From: an uncultured Bacilli bacterium
GTDB taxonomy: Bacteria > Bacillota_I > Bacilli_A > RF39 > UBA660
Assembly (NCBI GenBank): GCA_947629075.1
Contig: CANRCI010000056.1
Span: forward strand, 1-8,435
Direction of reading: 5' to 3'
DNA: 8,435 nucleotides
Part shown: positions 7,556 through 8,435 of the stretch, piece after piece
How positions within the stretch are numbered: position 1 is the stretch's first letter
How the letters are laid out: each line of letters opens with the position of its first letter
Made by a program: the position numbers and the translations under genes
The notes under the pieces: model-generated
Databases searched by the model: none
Told to the model about the DNA's origin: nothing
The model's input: only the letters and a program-made list of their open reading frames with translations

Positions 7556-7570
7556 ATTATCACCAAATTA

Positions 7571-7579
7571 ATTATAACA
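7571..7579 (-). promoter_or_regulatory. Extended -10 promoter of the recD2 gene train
   Basis: TGTTATAAT on the minus strand is a perfect TGnTATAAT match. No recognisable -35 stands 17 nt upstream. If used in the normal way, transcription starts near 7564, at the edge of the GGTGAT ribosome binding site, giving an unusually short leader of about 9 nt before the ATG. Confidence 0.5.
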
Positions 7580-7667
7580 TATATTTTCTATTTATAGGGT
7601 AATAGTAGTAGCAAAATTCTAAAAAACTAATACACTATACTAGAAATTATATAAAGGAGGAAAATAT

Positions 7668-7841
7668 ATGTATTATTTTGGTGGTTCAAACAGTTGTTGT
7701 TCTGGTCCTAATTTTCAAAATTTTGCATACCCTTATCCATATTATGGTTGGTCAAACAATCAAAATGGGTCTAATTATGCTATAATTTTAGTATTATTTA
7801 TTTTATTAGTTATCGTAATCGGTTCTAGAATATCTCATTAA
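7668..7841 (+). CDS. YjcZ-like tiny membrane protein
   Basis: This is a 57-aa protein starting MYYFGGSNSCCSGPNF. The N-terminal half is rich in Tyr, Gly, Ser, Asn and Pro, with a Cys-Cys pair (10-11) and an aromatic patch (YPYPYYGW, 21-28). A single hydrophobic helix follows (about 38-52, AIILVLFILLVIVIG), then a short SRISH tail. The helix closely resembles the FALIVVLFILLIIVG core of the tiny Bacillus membrane proteins of the YjcZ family (PF09680), some of which are sporulation-associated. The N-terminus differs from typical Gly/Tyr-rich members. The ribosome binding site AAAGGAGG, 7 nt before the ATG, is one of the best in the window, suggesting strong expression. A possible -10 (TATACT, 7636-7641) precedes it but has no clear -35. 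Its own terminator follows. Function is unknown; sporulation cannot be inferred from this window. Confidence 0.83.
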   Translation: MYYFGGSNSCCSGPNFQNFAYPYPYYGWSNNQNGSNYAIILVLFILLVIVIGSRISH

Positions 7842-7843
7842 TG

Positions 7844-7867
7844 AAAAAGGAAGTAATTCCTTTTTTT
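7844..7867 (+). terminator. Intrinsic terminator after the YjcZ-like gene
   Basis: A perfect 9-bp stem AAAAAGGAA / TTCCTTTTT (7844-7852 with 7857-7865) with a GTAA loop continues into a run of seven T (7861-7867), starting 2 nt after the stop codon. The stem is AU-rich with only two G-C pairs, so it may be leaky. An alternative pairing GAAGTA/TACTTC (7850-7855 with 7867-7872) is also possible. Confidence 0.7.
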
Positions 7868-7868
7868 A

Positions 7869-7927
7869 CTTCTTTCGATATTTAGTCTAGTAAACTTTAA
7901 CGATTTGTGTTAAAATAACGAAAGAAG
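7869..7927. repeat. 9-bp inverted repeat flanking the def promoter
   Basis: CTTCTTTCG (7869-7877) and CGAAAGAAG (7919-7927) are perfect inverted copies separated by 41 bp that include the putative def -10. The left arm abuts the terminator and the right arm overlaps the expected transcription start. It could be an operator, a weak structure or chance. Confidence 0.35.
7908..7916 (+). promoter_or_regulatory. Extended -10 promoter for def
   Basis: TGTTAAAAT matches TGnTATAAT with one change. A -35 is not evident. Transcription would start near 7923, about 19 nt before the GTG start, leaving room for the ribosome binding site. It sits between the terminator of the upstream gene and def. Confidence 0.45.
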
Positions 7928-7941
7928 AAGTGGTGATAATA

Positions 7942-8435
7942 GTGTTGCGCAATAAAGATATATTAGATGAGAAAGATAAGAGACTTAGAACAGTCAGTAA
8001 AGAAATAAAATTTCCTCTTTCTCAAAAAGATAGAAAAACGATTGATGATATGATCGAATACTTAACTAATAGTCAGATAGAAGAACTATGTGAAAAATAT
8101 AATTTAAGACCAGGAATGGGGATGGCGGCGATCCAATTGGGAATACCAAAAAGATTTTTTGTTGTCGTTCACGAATATGAAGAACAAAAATTCAAAAATT
8201 ATGTAATTATCAATCCTAAAATAACTAGTAGTTCTAAAGAAAAAATATATGTCGAGGAAGGTGAAGGTTGTCTCAGTGTCAATCGTCCGGTCGAAGGAAT
8301 CATTCCTCGATGTGCTAGAATTACTATGGAGGGTTTTGATATCGATGGTAACCCTATTAAATATCGCGTTCGCGAAGAAGTAGCCATTGCTTTTCAACAC
8401 GAATTAGATCACTTAAACGGAATTTTATTCGTCGA
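7942..8435 (+). CDS. def: Peptide deformylase, type 2 (3' end cut by right edge)
   Basis: The enzyme removes the formyl group from the N-terminal methionine of nascent proteins and uses a metal ion, usually Fe2+. The 164 codons seen contain all three hallmarks. Motif 1 is GMGMAAIQ (58-65), where most enzymes read GxGLAAPQ; the active-site Gln is kept. Motif 2 is EGCLS (108-112), with metal ligand Cys110. Motif 3 is QHELDH (152-157), with ligands His153 and His157 and catalytic Glu154. The long spacing before motif 1, with an NSQIEELCEKYNLRPG segment, and the EGEGCLSV context match the type 2 enzymes of Staphylococcus and Bacillus. Judged against those, about 20-25 C-terminal residues are missing. 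The start is GTG with GGTGAT 4 nt upstream; TTG directly after it (7945) is an alternative. It is transcribed away from the recD2 train, behind the YjcZ-like gene terminator. Confidence 0.95.
   Translation, partial: MLRNKDILDEKDKRLRTVSKEIKFPLSQKDRKTIDDMIEYLTNSQIEELCEKYNLRPGMGMAAIQLGIPKRFFVVVHEYEEQKFKNYVIINPKITSSSKEKIYVEEGEGCLSVNRPVEGIIPRCARITMEGFDIDGNPIKYRVREEVAIAFQHELDHLNGILFV

Noticed and set aside
8104..8400. Two minus-strand reading frames (8104-8400 and 8199-8387) across the deformylase gene
   Set aside because: The plus strand encodes all three deformylase motifs in one frame; these are shadows without start signals.
1..8435. CRISPR array, transposon, phage, toxin-antitoxin or diversity-generating system
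   Set aside because: No spaced direct repeats, transposase, integrase, reverse transcriptase or paired small toxin/antitoxin genes are visible.

Overview
The window is AT-rich, gene-dense bacterial DNA. It reads cleanly with the standard bacterial code: TGG is used for Trp, and every stop codon seen is TAA. Strong purine-rich ribosome binding sites, TGnTATAAT-type promoters, a T-box leader and the order recD2 / small protein / AI-2E family permease / T-box all point to Bacillota, class Bacilli. A deep-branching gut lineage of the RF39 or Erysipelotrichia kind is a guess from composition and protein style, not something I can demonstrate.

Layout. Positions 1-189 (minus) are a T-box riboswitch cut by the left edge. 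Its specifier reads GCU (Ala) and its UGGU fits a tRNA ending in ACCA, so the gene just beyond the left edge is very probably alaS. Next to it lies an AI-2E family transporter gene (196-1341, minus) with its own extended -10 promoter. Upstream of that is a minus-strand gene train running from 7555 down to 1468 and closed by a hairpin terminator at 1431-1464. In transcription order it holds an unknown membrane-anchored protein (231 aa), the helicase RecD2 (738 aa), a membrane-anchored WG-repeat-like protein (532 aa, overlapping recD2 by 8 nt), a Pro/Ala/Thr-rich single-pass protein (423 aa) and a tiny Met-rich protein (51 aa). On the plus strand, divergent from this train, are a 57-aa YjcZ-like tiny membrane protein (7668-7841) with its own terminator and the start of a type 2 peptide deformylase gene (7942 to the right edge, C-terminus missing).

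How the genes fit together. RecD2, the short protein, the AI-2E permease and T-box-alaS are arranged much as I recall around yrrC and yrrI-alaS in Bacillus, so the backbone is ordinary housekeeping synteny. What is unusual is that three membrane-anchored proteins with large, unrecognised domains, predicted to face outward, are interleaved with the intracellular helicase in one probable transcript. I see no mobile element, CRISPR array, tRNA, rRNA or defence system. No gene-free stretch exceeds 300 bases; the longest is the T-box leader.
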